Assembly (NCBI GenBank): GCA_016869145.1
Contig: VGEU01000017.1
Coordinates: forward strand, 1 to 44,454
Direction: 5' to 3'
Source of the DNA: Alphaproteobacteria bacterium
GTDB lineage: Bacteria > Pseudomonadota > Alphaproteobacteria > MPNO01 > VGEU01
Length of the DNA: 44,454 nucleotides
Numbering within the stretch: position 1 is the first letter of the stretch; the number at the start of each line of letters is the position of its first letter. Below are positions 29,431-38,864 of the stretch, piece by piece. The position numbers and the translations under genes were made by a program. Under the pieces are notes generated by a model. That model did no database searches. It worked only from the letters and a program-made list of their open reading frames with translations, and had not been told where the DNA came from.

Positions 29431-30054
29431 TCAGTCCTTCGGCAGATCCATGCCGCGCTGCACGGCGGGGCGCGCCTCGATCGCCTGGTACCAGCGCTTG
29501 GCGTTCGGGAACTCGTCGAGCGAGACACCCTGCCATTCGTAGCGCGCGGTCCACGGGAAGATCGCGATGTCGGCGATCGTGTAGTCCGCGCCCGCGACGA
29601 AAGGCACCTCGGCGAGGCGCTTGTCGAGGACGCCCCAAAGCCGGCGCGTCTCGGTCGTGTAGCGCTCGATGCTGTAGGCGATCTTCTCCTTCGCCGCGCG
29701 GCGGAAATGGTGCGTCTGGCCGAACATCGGGCCGATGCCGCCCATCTGGAACATCAGCCACTGGATCGTGACGTAGCGCGCCGCCGTCTCGGTCGGCATG
29801 AAGCGGTGATATTTCTCGGCGAGATACATCAGGATTGCGCCCGATTCGAACAGCGTGAACGGTTTGCCGCCCGGCCCGTTCTGGTCGATGATCGCCGGGA
29901 TCTTGGAGTTCGGGTTGATCTTGACGTAGGCGGGCGCGAACTGCTCGTCCTTGCCGATGTTGATCGGATGGATGGTGTAGGGGACGCCGAGCTCCTCGAG
30001 CATGATGGTCGCCTTGCGGCCGTTCGAGGTCTTCCAGGTGTAGAGATCGATCAT
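29431..30054 (-). CDS. glutathione S-transferase, Nu/YfcG-like
   Basis: This 207-aa cytosolic GST begins MIDLYTWKTSNGRKATIML, with the thioredoxin-like domain holding NPNSKIPAI and the glutathione-binding LFESGAILMYLAE. The C-terminal helical domain has WLMFQMGGIGPMFGQ and YTIADIAIFPW. This Thr/Asn-type start and FES motif match the Nu class (YfcG), which act as disulfide reductases as well as transferases. It lies downstream of a similar GST on the same strand, with 36 bases between them, so they are probably co-transcribed. The C-terminus faces the convergent lipoprotein gene. Confidence 0.93.
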   Translation of the reverse strand: MIDLYTWKTSNGRKATIMLEELGVPYTIHPINIGKDEQFAPAYVKINPNSKIPAIIDQNGPGGKPFTLFESGAILMYLAEKYHRFMPTETAARYVTIQWLMFQMGGIGPMFGQTHHFRRAAKEKIAYSIERYTTETRRLWGVLDKRLAEVPFVAGADYTIADIAIFPWTARYEWQGVSLDEFPNAKRWYQAIEARPAVQRGMDLPKD

Positions 30055-30090
30055 CGGTTCGCCTTCGGTTGAGGACGGCGGGACGCGCGA

Positions 30091-30810
30091 TCAGCCCGCG
30101 CGCTGCTGCACCTGACTCTTGCCGTAGAGGAGTTCCCAGGCCTTGTCGCTATAGGCGTTGCTGGTGCGGTTCGCGTCCGACAGCGTCTTCAGCGCCTTCT
30201 CGACCTGCGGTCGCTTCCAGATCTTGTCGCGCCAGCGCATCACGTTCGGGTAGTCCTCGCCCTTGATACCCTGCTTCGCCGGGTCGCGTGTCCACGGGAA
30301 GATCGCCATGTCGGCGATCGTATACTGGCCGGCCGCGAACCACTCCTTGCCCTCGAGATGGCGGTTCATCACGCCGTAGATGCGGTTGCCCTCGTTGACA
30401 TAGCGGTCGATGCCGTATTGCAGCTTCGCGCGCGGGAAGCGCTCGGGCGCGTAGGCATTGAAGTGATGCGCCTGGCCGAGCATCGGCCCGACGGACGCCA
30501 TCTGGAACATCAGCCACTGCAGGACGTCGTAGTGCTGGTGCTCCTCGGTCGGCAGGAACTTGCCGCTCTTCTTGCCGAGATAGATCAGGATCGCGCCCGA
30601 TTCGAAGACCGAGATCGGCTTGCCGCCGGGACCGTTCCGGTCGACCATCGCGGGCATCTTGTTGTTGGGGCTGATCTTCAGGAACTCGGGCTTGAACTGG
30701 TCGCCGGCCTGGATGTTGATCGGGTGCACCTTGAAGGGAAGCCCAGCCTCCTCCAGCATGATGTGGACCTTGTGTCCGTTCGGCGTCGGCCAAGTGTAGA
30801 GGTCGATCAT
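30091..30810 (-). CDS. glutathione S-transferase, Nu/YfcG-like
   Basis: This 239-aa GST is clearly paralogous to its downstream neighbour: it begins MIDLYTWPTPNGHKVHIML, has NPNNKMPAM-like and VFESGAILIYLGKK segments, then WLMFQMASVGPMLGQ and YTIADMAIFPW. It is longer by a C-terminal tail ending YGKSQVQQRAG. ATG 30810 is preceded by GAGGGAGCG. The two genes are probably an old tandem duplication with divergent tails. Substrate unknown; the pair likely handles disulfides or electrophiles. Confidence 0.93.
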   Translation of the reverse strand: MIDLYTWPTPNGHKVHIMLEEAGLPFKVHPINIQAGDQFKPEFLKISPNNKMPAMVDRNGPGGKPISVFESGAILIYLGKKSGKFLPTEEHQHYDVLQWLMFQMASVGPMLGQAHHFNAYAPERFPRAKLQYGIDRYVNEGNRIYGVMNRHLEGKEWFAAGQYTIADMAIFPWTRDPAKQGIKGEDYPNVMRWRDKIWKRPQVEKALKTLSDANRTSNAYSDKAWELLYGKSQVQQRAG

Positions 30811-30907
30811 GGGGCGCTCCCTCGGATGCGGGCCTAAGGGAGCAAGGTGGACCGGCCGCCGGCCGCGGTCAACTCGGCGCGCGGCGCCGCGCGGCGGAGC
30901 GCTTCGC

Positions 30908-32377
30908 TCAGCCGGCGAGCTTCTTCCTCAGGATGTCGTTGACGGCGCCGGGATTGGCCTTCCCCTGGGTCGCCTTCATGACCTGGCCGACGAAGAAGCC
31001 GAACAGCTTGTCCTTGCCGGATCGGTACTCGGCGAGCTTGTCGGCGTTGGCGGCGAGCACCTTGTCGATCTCGGCCTCGATCGCAGCCGTGTCGGTGACC
31101 TGCTTGAGGCCGCGCTCGGCGACGATCGCGGCCGCGTCCTTGCCGGTCTCGAACATCAGCGCGAACACGTCCTTGGCGATGCGACCGGAGATGGTGCCGT
31201 CGGCGATGAGCGCGATCAGCCCGCCGAGCGCCGGTGCGGCGACCGGCGAGCGCGCGATGTCGAGCCGCGCCTCGTTGAGCCGGCCGAACAGCTCGCCCGT
31301 CACCCAGTTGGCCGCGATCTTGGGATCGCGCCGGGGCGTGCCGTCGCGCGCATCGACGACCGCCTCGAAATACGCGGCGGTCTCCTTCTCGGCCACGAGC
31401 ACGTCGGCGTCATAGGCGCCGAGCCCGAAGGCCGACACGAAGCGGCGTTTCTTCGCGTCGGGGAGCTCGGGCAGCGTGCGGCGGATGGTCTCGATGAAAT
31501 CCTCCGCGAGCTTGAGCGGCAGGAGATCGGGGTCGGGGAAATAGCGGTAGTCGTGCGCATGCTCCTTCGAGCGCATCGAGCGCGTCACGCCCTTGGCCGA
31601 ATCGAACAGCCGGGTCTCCTGCTCGATCGTGCCGCCGTTCTCGATCACCTCGACCTGGCGGCGCGCCTCGTACTCGATCGCCTGGCGGACGAAGCGGATC
31701 GAGTTGACGTTCTTGATCTCGCAGCGCGTGCCGAGCGCGCCACCCGGCCGGCGCACCGAGAGGTTCACGTCGCAGCGGAGGCTCCCCTCCTCCATGTTGC
31801 CGTCGCACGTGCCGAGATAACGGAGGATCGAGCGCAGCTTGCCGAGATAGGCCGCCGCCTCGTCGGCCGATCGGATGTCGGGCTCGGAGACGATCTCCAT
31901 CAGCGCCACGCCCGAGCGGTTGAGATCGACATAGGTGAGCGACGGATGCTGGTCGTGCAGGCTCTTGCCCGCGTCCTGCTCGAGATGGAGCCGGGTAATC
32001 CCGATCGACCGCGTCTCGCCGCTCGGCAGCTCGATCGCGATCGTGCCGCGGCCGACGATCGGCTGCTTGTACTGCGAGATCTGATAGCCCTGCGGCAGAT
32101 CGGCGTAGAAATAGTTCTTCCGGTCGAACACCGAGACGCGATTGATCTCGGCGTCGAGCCCGAGACCGGTGCGGACCGCCTGGGCGATGCAGTGCGCGTT
32201 GATCACCGGCAGCATGCCGGGCATCGCGGCATCAACCAGCGAGACCTGCGTGTTCGGCTCGGCGCCGAAGGCGGTCGGCGCGCCGGAGAAGAGCTTCGCC
32301 TCCGAGATCACCTGGGCGTGGACCTCGAGACCGATAACGATCTCCCACGCACCGGTGCGGCCATCGATCAGCGACAT
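30908..32377 (-). CDS. gatB: aspartyl/glutamyl-tRNA amidotransferase subunit B
   Basis: GatB (489 aa) phosphorylates and amidates mischarged Asp-tRNA(Asn) or Glu-tRNA(Gln) using ammonia from GatA. It has [13 protein letters not shown] at the start, [39 protein letters not shown] and [16 protein letters not shown]. The C-terminal YqeY-like region holds [20 protein letters not shown] and the TQGKANP segment. ATG 32377 is the standard start; a longer upstream frame is a shadow. It lies 17 bases after the inserted membrane protein gene in the order gatC-gatA-X-gatB. Confidence 0.95.
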   Translation of the reverse strand: MSLIDGRTGAWEIVIGLEVHAQVISEAKLFSGAPTAFGAEPNTQVSLVDAAMPGMLPVINAHCIAQAVRTGLGLDAEINRVSVFDRKNYFYADLPQGYQISQYKQPIVGRGTIAIELPSGETRSIGITRLHLEQDAGKSLHDQHPSLTYVDLNRSGVALMEIVSEPDIRSADEAAAYLGKLRSILRYLGTCDGNMEEGSLRCDVNLSVRRPGGALGTRCEIKNVNSIRFVRQAIEYEARRQVEVIENGGTIEQETRLFDSAKGVTRSMRSKEHAHDYRYFPDPDLLPLKLAEDFIETIRRTLPELPDAKKRRFVSAFGLGAYDADVLVAEKETAAYFEAVVDARDGTPRRDPKIAANWVTGELFGRLNEARLDIARSPVAAPALGGLIALIADGTISGRIAKDVFALMFETGKDAAAIVAERGLKQVTDTAAIEAEIDKVLAANADKLAEYRSGKDKLFGFFVGQVMKATQGKANPGAVNDILRKKLAG

Positions 32378-32394
32378 CGGCGCCTTTCTTCCCT

Positions 32395-32703
32395 TCAGCC
32401 GCGCGCGATCGCGGCGATGCCGAGCGTCAGGATCGCATAGACGCTGGTGCGGAACGCGAGGACGCGCCCGAGACGGAACCAGTAGCCGCGCGTCATCCGT
32501 GCCCGCTCGTCGGCCTGAAGACCGGGAACGAGCGTCGCGCGGAAGCGCGGCCACGCGACAGTGTGGATCTGCCAGGTCGGCCACGCCTGGAGCACACTGC
32601 ACGCGGCCATGCAGAGAAGCGTGCCCGGCAGGTTGAGACGGAAGAAATCCTGGCCGATCACGCCGAGGCTCGCATGGGCGAGGATGTACCAGACATGATC
32701 CAT
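32395..32703 (-). CDS. small membrane protein between gatA and gatB
   Basis: This 102-aa protein has hydrophobic segments at about 18-40 and 82-99, separated by a basic loop ([21 protein letters not shown], in pieces). It starts three bases after the gatA stop and ends 17 bases before gatB, so it must be part of the transcript. I do not recognise a family; there is no signal peptide or catalytic motif. Its sandwiching suggests that it may be an accessory or simply a neighbour carried in the operon. Confidence 0.75.
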   Translation of the reverse strand: MDHVWYILAHASLGVIGQDFFRLNLPGTLLCMAACSVLQAWPTWQIHTVAWPRFRATLVPGLQADERARMTRGYWFRLGRVLAFRTSVYAILTLGIAAIARG

Positions 32704-32706
32704 CCC

Positions 32707-34179
32707 TCAGTCGCGCGACGCCGGACGCGCGGTGAAGCCCGCCGCCCGCTCGAGAACGCCCGCGGCGCGGAGCACGGTCTCCTCGTCGAAGGCGCGCCCG
32801 ATCAGATGGAGCCCGAGCGGCAGCCCGGCCGACGACAGACCCGCCGGCACCGACATCGCCGGCAGGCCCGCGAGGCTCGCCGGCACCGTAAACACGTCGT
32901 TCAGATACATCGCGATCGGGTCGTTCGACTTGTCGCCCTGGGCAAAGGCGTCGGACGGCGCGGTCGGTGTCAAGAGGAGGTCGACCGACTTGAACGCCTC
33001 GGTGAAATCGCGCGCGATCAACGCGCGGACGCGCTGCGCCTTGATGTAATAGGCGTCGTAGTAGCCGGCCGACAACACATAGGTGCCGATCAGGATGCGC
33101 CGGCGCACCTCGCGGCCGAAGCCGGCGCCGCGCGTGTTCTCGTACATCTGATCGAGCGTCTCGCCGTCGACGCGGAGGCCGTAGCGCACGCCGTCATAGC
33201 GCGCGAGATTGGACGAGGCCTCCGCCGGCGCGATGATGTAGTAGGTTGGCAACGCGTATCGGGTGTGCGGCAGGCTGACCTCGACCGGGATCGCGCCGGC
33301 CGCCTTCATCCACGCGATGCCGTCGTCCCAGAGGTTCCGGATCTCGGCGCTCATGCCGTCGACCTGGTACTCCTTCGGGATGCCGACGCGGAGCCCGCGG
33401 ATGTCGCCGGTGAGCGCGGCCTCGAAATCGGGGACGGGCATGTCGGCCGAGGTCGAATCCTTCGCATCGAAGCCCGACATCGCGCCCAGCATGATCGCCG
33501 CGTCGCGCACGCTCCGCGTCATCGGCCCGGCCTGGTCGAGCGAGGAGGCGAAGGCGACGATGCCCCAGCGCGAGCAGCGGCCATAGGTCGGCTTGATCCC
33601 GACGATGCCGCAGAACGCGGCGGGCTGGCGGATCGAGCCGCCGGTGTCGGTTCCGGTCGCACCGAGCGCGAGACGGCCCGCGACCGCCGCCGCCGAGCCG
33701 CCCGATGAGCCGCCGGGCACCAGCGGCCGATTGTCGCCCGTACGACGCCACGGGTTCTCGACCGGGCCGTAGTGGCTGGTCTCGTTGGACGAGCCCATCG
33801 CGAACTCGTCGAGATTGGTCTTGCCCATCATGACGCCGCCCGCGGCGTGGAGCTGCGCGGTGATGGTCGATTCGTAGGTCGGCCGGAAGCCGTCGAGGAT
33901 ACGCGAGGCGGCCGTGGTGAGAACGCCCTCGGTGCAGAAGAGATCCTTGATCGCGAGCGGGATGCCGTCGAGGGGACCAGGCGTGCCGGCGCGCCGGCGC
34001 GCATCGCTCGCGGCCGCATCGGCGCGGGCGCGCGCCGGCGTCTCGGTGATGAACGCGTTGAGCGCGCGCGCCTTCTCGATCGCAGCGATATGCGCCTCGG
34101 CGAGCTCGACGGCGCTGAACGCGCCCCGGGCGAGCCCGTCGCGCGCCTCGGCGATCGTGAGATCGGTGAGCGTCGTCAT
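32707..34179 (-). CDS. gatA: aspartyl/glutamyl-tRNA amidotransferase subunit A
   Basis: GatA (490 aa) is the amidase-signature glutaminase of the GatCAB complex. The Ser-cis-Ser-Lys triad is visible as Lys78 (LAIKDLFC), Ser158 ([10 protein letters not shown]) and Ser182 ([12 protein letters not shown]). The oxyanion and glutamine pocket follow in [13 protein letters not shown]. Its ATG overlaps the gatC stop by four bases (ATGA). The downstream membrane-protein gene follows immediately. Confidence 0.95.
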   Translation of the reverse strand: MTTLTDLTIAEARDGLARGAFSAVELAEAHIAAIEKARALNAFITETPARARADAAASDARRRAGTPGPLDGIPLAIKDLFCTEGVLTTAASRILDGFRPTYESTITAQLHAAGGVMMGKTNLDEFAMGSSNETSHYGPVENPWRRTGDNRPLVPGGSSGGSAAAVAGRLALGATGTDTGGSIRQPAAFCGIVGIKPTYGRCSRWGIVAFASSLDQAGPMTRSVRDAAIMLGAMSGFDAKDSTSADMPVPDFEAALTGDIRGLRVGIPKEYQVDGMSAEIRNLWDDGIAWMKAAGAIPVEVSLPHTRYALPTYYIIAPAEASSNLARYDGVRYGLRVDGETLDQMYENTRGAGFGREVRRRILIGTYVLSAGYYDAYYIKAQRVRALIARDFTEAFKSVDLLLTPTAPSDAFAQGDKSNDPIAMYLNDVFTVPASLAGLPAMSVPAGLSSAGLPLGLHLIGRAFDEETVLRAAGVLERAAGFTARPASRD

Positions 34180-34463
34180 TCGACGACCTTGGGCACCGCG
34201 AAGAACCCGTCGTGATGGTCTGGCGCGTTGGCGAGCACCTTGTCGGGGATGAAGCCGTCGTCGACCGCGTCGGCGCGCCAGCGGAGCTTCATGTCGACGA
34301 CCGACGCGAGCGGCGCGACGCCCTCGGTATCGACCTCGCCGAGCTGCTCGATCCAGCCCAGGATGTTCGACAACTCGGCCGCGAGCGGCGCACGATCGGC
34401 GTCCGGCACCTGGATGCGCGCGAGCCGGGCGATGCGGGTCACGGTGTCCTTGTCGACGGCCAT
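34176..34463 (-). CDS. gatC: aspartyl/glutamyl-tRNA amidotransferase subunit C
   Basis: GatC (95 aa) is the small stabilising subunit that wraps GatA and GatB. It shows [36 protein letters not shown] and the C-terminal [15 protein letters not shown] 34463 gives the usual length. It is the first gene of the operon and divergent from ruvX; the 189-base divergent region (34464-34652) must carry both promoters, but I could not pick a convincing pair of hexamers there. Confidence 0.95.
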   Translation of the reverse strand: MAVDKDTVTRIARLARIQVPDADRAPLAAELSNILGWIEQLGEVDTEGVAPLASVVDMKLRWRADAVDDGFIPDKVLANAPDHHDGFFAVPKVVE

Positions 34464-34652
34464 CCGGGCACGGTTCCTGGTCATCTGGGAGCGCGGGCCG
34501 GCCCCCGCGACGGGCGCCCAGACCCTATCATCCGGCCCCGGTCGGCGACAAGCTGCGCCCGGCGCGACGCCGAGGTCGCGCTCGACTTTGCGGACCAAGG
34601 GTTTACGCTTCGTGCACCCGCGTCCGCGCTCCGATCCCAGGCCATTCCGTCG

Positions 34653-35132
34653 ATGCCGATCGTGCCCCTCGAAGACCTGCCCGGCCTCATCGGCCCGGCT
34701 GCGCGGCTGGTCGGGCTCGATGTCGGCACCAAGACGATCGGGATCGCGGTCTCCGATCCGTCGGGGCGGATCGCCACCCCGGTGACGACCTTGCGCCGCA
34801 CCCGGTTCCGCGACGATGCCGCGGCGCTAGACAGACTTCTCCGCGCACGCGAGGTCGCCGCCGTGGTCGTGGGCCTGCCGGTCAACATGGACGGCAGCGA
34901 AGGCCCGCGCGCGCAGTCGGTGCGTCAGTTCGCGGCCAATCTCGACGCCGTGCTCGCGCTTCCGATCGCGCTCTGGGACGAGCGGCTGTCGACGGCGGCG
35001 GTGACGCGCGGGCTGATCGCGGCCGACGCCTCGCGCCGGCGCCGTGCCGAGATCGTCGATGCGGAAGCGGCCGCCTACATCCTCCAGGGCGCGCTCGATC
35101 GGCTCGCCTTCCGCGCGCGGGCCGGCGGATGA
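34653..35132 (+). CDS. ruvX: Holliday junction resolvase-like RuvX/YqgF
   Basis: This 159-aa RNase H-fold protein has LVGLDVGTKTIGIAVSDPSG with the catalytic Asp, the VVVGLPVNMDGSEGPRAQ segment, and LWDERLSTAAVTR with the acidic site, followed by the C-terminal DAEAAAYILQGAL. YqgF takes part in 16S rRNA 5-prime end maturation; a junction-resolving role was proposed for some. ATG 34653 is chosen. Its stop overlaps the start of the first AEC carrier (ATGA at 35129-35132), implying translational coupling. Confidence 0.92.
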   Translation: MPIVPLEDLPGLIGPAARLVGLDVGTKTIGIAVSDPSGRIATPVTTLRRTRFRDDAAALDRLLRAREVAAVVVGLPVNMDGSEGPRAQSVRQFAANLDAVLALPIALWDERLSTAAVTRGLIAADASRRRRAEIVDAEAAAYILQGALDRLAFRARAGG

Positions 35133-36058
35133 GCGTCGTCGTCGGCGCCGTCGCGCCGGTCTTTCTCCTCATCCTGTTCGGCTTCCTGTTGCGCCGGCGC
35201 GGCTTTCCCGGCGAGGGGTTCTGGGCGCTCGCCGAGCGGCTGACCTATTTCGTGCTGTTCCCGGCGCTCCTCGCCGAGAGCTTGGCGCGCGCCGAGCTCG
35301 ACGGCCTCCCGGTCGGACCCATGGCAATCGTCATCGTCGCGACGACCCTGATCATGACCGGCGCCATCGCGCTGTCACGCCGGTTCTTCGCGTTGTCGGG
35401 CCCCGCCTATACCTCGGTCGTCCAGGGCGCGATCCGGTTCAACACCTATCTCGGCGTCGCCATGGTCGCGACGCTCCTCGGGCCCGGGGGTGTCGCGATC
35501 GCCGCGCTCTATCTCGCGATCATGGTGCCGTTCGCGAACCTCGTCTGCGTCTGGGTGCTCGCGGTGCACGCGACCGAGGGCGCGACGGACCGGCGCCGCG
35601 TCGCGCTCGAGATCGTGCGCAACCCGCTCGTCGTCGGCTGCATCGCGGGCCTCGTCCTCCAGCTCGTCGGCGGCGCGCCGGAGGCCTTCCTCCGCTTCCT
35701 CGGGATGCTCGGCCAAGCGTCGCTGCCGATCGGCCTCCTCTGCGCCGGGGCCGGCCTCGACCCGGTGCGGCTCGTATCCGACCGCCGCATCCTCGCGCTC
35801 GCCGCGGTCGCGAAGCTGATCGCCATGCCGGCGCTGATGGGGATCGCCTGTGCCATCGCCGGCATCGACGGCATGGCGCTCGTGGTGCTCGTCCTCTTCT
35901 CCGCGCTCCCGAGCGCGCCCTCGGCCTATATCCTGGCCCGCCAGATGGGCGGCGATGCGCCGCTGATGGCGGCGATCCTGACCCTCCAGACCGGCCTTTC
36001 GCTCGCGACGCTGCCGGTCGTCCTCACGCTCGCCGGCGCGACGGGAGCGAGCCCGTGA
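35129..36058 (+). CDS. AEC family transporter, first of tandem pair
   Basis: This 309-aa inner-membrane carrier of the auxin-efflux-carrier (AEC) family has ten predicted helices. Family features include the N-terminal PVFLLILFGFLLRRRGF, a conserved FPALLAESLARAEL loop, and IRFNTYLGVAM in the middle of helix four; the C-terminal half has PLMAAILTLQTGLS. Bacterial AEC proteins transport malate, malonate or similar dicarboxylates, or amino acids. It overlaps ruvX by four bases and the next AEC gene by four, so ruvX and both carriers are one unit. Confidence 0.88.
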   Translation: MSVVVGAVAPVFLLILFGFLLRRRGFPGEGFWALAERLTYFVLFPALLAESLARAELDGLPVGPMAIVIVATTLIMTGAIALSRRFFALSGPAYTSVVQGAIRFNTYLGVAMVATLLGPGGVAIAALYLAIMVPFANLVCVWVLAVHATEGATDRRRVALEIVRNPLVVGCIAGLVLQLVGGAPEAFLRFLGMLGQASLPIGLLCAGAGLDPVRLVSDRRILALAAVAKLIAMPALMGIACAIAGIDGMALVVLVLFSALPSAPSAYILARQMGGDAPLMAAILTLQTGLSLATLPVVLTLAGATGASP

Positions 36059-36984
36059 GCGCGATCTTCAGCGCCGTCATTCCGGTCTTCGCCGTCATCA
36101 TGCTCGGCTTCGCGTTCCGCCGCGCGAAGTTTCCGGGCGATGCGTTCTGGCCGTTCGCGGAGCGGATGAACTTCTTCGTGTTCTTCCCCGCGCTCCTGTT
36201 CCTGAGCCTGGCGCGCACCGATCTCGCCGGCGTTCCGCTCGGCGGGATGACGGCGGTGATCCTCGCCAAGAGCTTCGCGATGACCTTCGCGCTCGTCTTC
36301 CTCCGCGTGCCGCTCGGCATCGGCGGGCCGCAGATCTCCTCCGTCGTCCAGGGCGCGATGCGGTTCAACTCCTATCTCGGCGTCGCCGTCGCCGGCATGA
36401 CCTTCGGCGCCGACGGTCTCGCGCTGTCGGCGCTCTATGTCGGGATCGTGGTGCCGCTGTCGAACGTGATCGCGGTGCCGCTCCTCGCGATCTACGGCAG
36501 CGCGACCCGCCCGCGCTGGGATCGGATCGCGTGGGAGGTGGTGAAGAACCCGCTGGTGATCGCGGGGCTCGCCGGCGCCGCGGTCAACCTCGCGGGCGGG
36601 CTGCCGGTCTGGATCGACCGCGTCTTCGGCACGCTCGGCCAGGCCTCGCTCACCATCGGGCTCCTCTGCGTCGGTGCTGGTCTCAACCCGGCCGGGCTCC
36701 GCTCGATGCGCGCCCTCGTCGCGCTGACGACGTTCTGCAAGCTCGTGCTCCTGCCCCTGATGGCGGCGTTCTTCGCCTGGGTATTCGGGGTCGACGGGCT
36801 CGCCGCCGCGGTGCTGATCGTGTTCAGCGCGCTGCCGGCCGCGCCCGCGTCCTATATCCTCGCCCGCCAGATGGGGGGCGATGCGCCGTTGATGGCCGCG
36901 ATCCTCACCACTGAGACCGCGATCTCGGCGTTGACCATACCGATCGTGCTGGCCTTGCTGGCCGCGACCGGTCTCGCCGGGTAG
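36055..36984 (+). CDS. AEC family transporter, second of tandem pair
   Basis: The second carrier has exactly 309 residues too and repeats the layout of its neighbour: SAIFSAVIPVFAVIMLGF, FPALLFLSLARTDL, QGAMRFNSYLGVAV and YILARQMGGDAPLMAA are all shared in place. It is therefore a tandem duplicate with divergent central helices, perhaps with a distinct substrate, or forming a heteromer. The GTG start overlaps the previous stop (GTGA). The next gene begins 27 bases later with its own AGGGAGG site, so the operon may run into the cupin cassette. Confidence 0.88.
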   Translation: MSAIFSAVIPVFAVIMLGFAFRRAKFPGDAFWPFAERMNFFVFFPALLFLSLARTDLAGVPLGGMTAVILAKSFAMTFALVFLRVPLGIGGPQISSVVQGAMRFNSYLGVAVAGMTFGADGLALSALYVGIVVPLSNVIAVPLLAIYGSATRPRWDRIAWEVVKNPLVIAGLAGAAVNLAGGLPVWIDRVFGTLGQASLTIGLLCVGAGLNPAGLRSMRALVALTTFCKLVLLPLMAAFFAWVFGVDGLAAAVLIVFSALPAAPASYILARQMGGDAPLMAAILTTETAISALTIPIVLALLAATGLAG

Positions 36985-37011
36985 TATTGGCCGTCGTGCG
37001 AGGGAGGTTCC

Positions 37012-38184
37012 ATGGCGACCAAGGTGAGCCACAAGGGCGAGCTGCCGCCGGACGTGCTCCGCGAGATGGAGGCGCTCAACGGCGAGGCTGGCCGGTTCCA
37101 CATCTGGCTCCGCACCCAGCCCAACTCCCCGGTGCAGCGGCCGTGGCACCTCGCCGCACCAGCCGGCCGCCCGCCGGTCGCGCCGGGCGCGGTGATCCCG
37201 AGCCATCCGCGCGCCGTCGCCCATGTCTGGCACTGGAAGGACATCGCGCCCTATCTCTACCGGGTGGCCGAGCTCTGCCCGCTCGAGTTCACCGAGCGCC
37301 AGCAATTCCTCCTCGTCAATCCCGGCCTGCCGACCGGCATCAAGGTGACCAACACGATCCGCGTCGCGGTCTCGATCTACCGCCCGGGCGATGTCGCCGA
37401 GACGCATCTCCATACGCCCAACGCGAGCCGCACGATCCTGTCGGCCGGCGGCGGCTACACCATCGTCGAGGGCGAGCGCTTCGCCGCCGAGCGCGGCGAT
37501 CTCCTCCTGACGCCGAACGGCACCTGGCACGGCCACGGCAACGACGGCGCCGAGCCGATCATCTGGATGGACGTGCTCGACTGGCCGCTCCTCGACTATC
37601 TCGACGTGATCTGGATCCGGAGCGACTACGCGAGCGCGCGCCCCAACGAGGCGCCGGCGCCGGCCGGCTGGTCGCAGAAGCTCTATGGCCAGGGCGGCGT
37701 CGTGCCGCGCTCGGTGCCGCCGACCCGCGGCACGGGCATCGCCGTGTCGCCGATGTTCCAGTATCGCGGCCGCGCGACGCGCGCCGCCCTCGATGCCATG
37801 CGCGACCAGGACGGCAGCGCCTATGAGGGCGTCGAGGTCGAGTTCGTCAACCCGGTCGACGGCACGCCGGTGTTCCCGACGCTCGCCTACAAGGCGCAGC
37901 TACTCCGCCCCGCGGAGGCGACGCGCCCGTTCCGCCACACCGCGTCCGCCATGTATGTCGTCCTCGAGGGGACCGGCTACACCGAGGTCGACGGCGTGCG
38001 GCTCGACTGGGGGCCGAACGACTTCTTCGTGATCCCGAACCATCAGTGGCGCAGTCACGTGAATGCGGACGCGCACAAGGACGCCGTCCTCTACCAGGTC
38101 ACCGACGCGCCGCTTCTCCGCGCGATCGGCCAGTACCGCGCCCAGGGCCGCGGCCGCGACGGCGCGGTCGTCGACCTCGCCTGA
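37012..38184 (+). CDS. bicupin dioxygenase-like protein (gentisate 1,2-dioxygenase family)
   Basis: This 390-aa bicupin resembles gentisate 1,2-dioxygenase, which opens gentisate to maleylpyruvate with Fe(II). The N-terminal cupin has His132 and His134 (ETHLHTPNA) and His173 in TWHGHGND, the expected three-His metal site. The C-terminal cupin (about 290-370) has RHTASAMYVVLEG and FFVIPNHQWRSH. Whether the substrate is gentisate, salicylate or hydroxynaphthoate cannot be told. Start ATG has GGGAGG upstream. Flavin reductase and a CoA transferase follow on the same strand; a second bicupin lies beyond on the opposite strand. Confidence 0.83.
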   Translation: MATKVSHKGELPPDVLREMEALNGEAGRFHIWLRTQPNSPVQRPWHLAAPAGRPPVAPGAVIPSHPRAVAHVWHWKDIAPYLYRVAELCPLEFTERQQFLLVNPGLPTGIKVTNTIRVAVSIYRPGDVAETHLHTPNASRTILSAGGGYTIVEGERFAAERGDLLLTPNGTWHGHGNDGAEPIIWMDVLDWPLLDYLDVIWIRSDYASARPNEAPAPAGWSQKLYGQGGVVPRSVPPTRGTGIAVSPMFQYRGRATRAALDAMRDQDGSAYEGVEVEFVNPVDGTPVFPTLAYKAQLLRPAEATRPFRHTASAMYVVLEGTGYTEVDGVRLDWGPNDFFVIPNHQWRSHVNADAHKDAVLYQVTDAPLLRAIGQYRAQGRGRDGAVVDLA

Positions 38185-38213
38185 CCACAACGACACCCGA
38201 CAGCGGAGTTTTC

Positions 38214-38864
38214 ATGTTCTACGAGACCGCCCGCAACGACCACGGCCTGCCGTTCAACCCGCTCAAGGCGTGCGTCGTCCCGCGCCCGATCGGGTGGATC
38301 ACCTCGATGAACGCCAAGGGGCGGATCAACCTCGCGCCGTTCAGCTTCTTCAACATGCTGTCCTACAACCCGGCCTTCGTGATGTTCTCGGCCGGCGGGC
38401 ATGCGGTCGACGAGGAGAAGAAGGACTCGGTCGCCTTCATCGAGGAGACCGGCGAGTTCGTCTACAACATGGCGACCTGGGACACGCGCCGGGCGATGAG
38501 CGAGACCTCGCTGATCATCGATCGCGAGACCGACGAGCTCGCCGCGGTCGGTCTGACGCCGGCGCCCTGCCGGCTGGTCAAGCCGCCGCGCGTCCTCGAA
38601 TCCCCGGTCAACTACGAGTGCAAGCTGCACCAGATCGTCATCCTGCCGGGCAAGACCAAGCACGACATCCATCACGTGGTGATCGGCGAGGTGGTCGGCG
38701 TCCACATCCGCGACTCGGTGATCGTGAACGGCAAGGTGGATGCGACCGTCCTCAAGCCGATCGCGCGCCTCGGCTACAAGGATTACGTCGTCGTCGAGAC
38801 TGTGTTCGAGATGGAGAAGGCGACGCCCGAGGAGCGGATCAAGCCGGCCCATGCCGCCGAGTGA
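38214..38864 (+). CDS. flavin reductase family protein (FMN-binding split barrel)
   Basis: This 216-aa protein is of the FMN-binding split-barrel, flavin-reductase-like type, with VVPRPIGWITSMNAKG near the N-terminus, APFSFFNMLSYNPAFVMFSA and EFVYNMATWDTRRAM. Such proteins reduce FMN for a partner oxygenase, or act on flavin-linked substrates themselves. The start is ATG 38214. It follows the bicupin by 29 bases and overlaps the CoA-transferase start by 14 bases, so the three are one operon. No flavin-dependent oxygenase is visible in the window, so the partner is unclear. Confidence 0.87.
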   Translation: MFYETARNDHGLPFNPLKACVVPRPIGWITSMNAKGRINLAPFSFFNMLSYNPAFVMFSAGGHAVDEEKKDSVAFIEETGEFVYNMATWDTRRAMSETSLIIDRETDELAAVGLTPAPCRLVKPPRVLESPVNYECKLHQIVILPGKTKHDIHHVVIGEVVGVHIRDSVIVNGKVDATVLKPIARLGYKDYVVVETVFEMEKATPEERIKPAHAAE

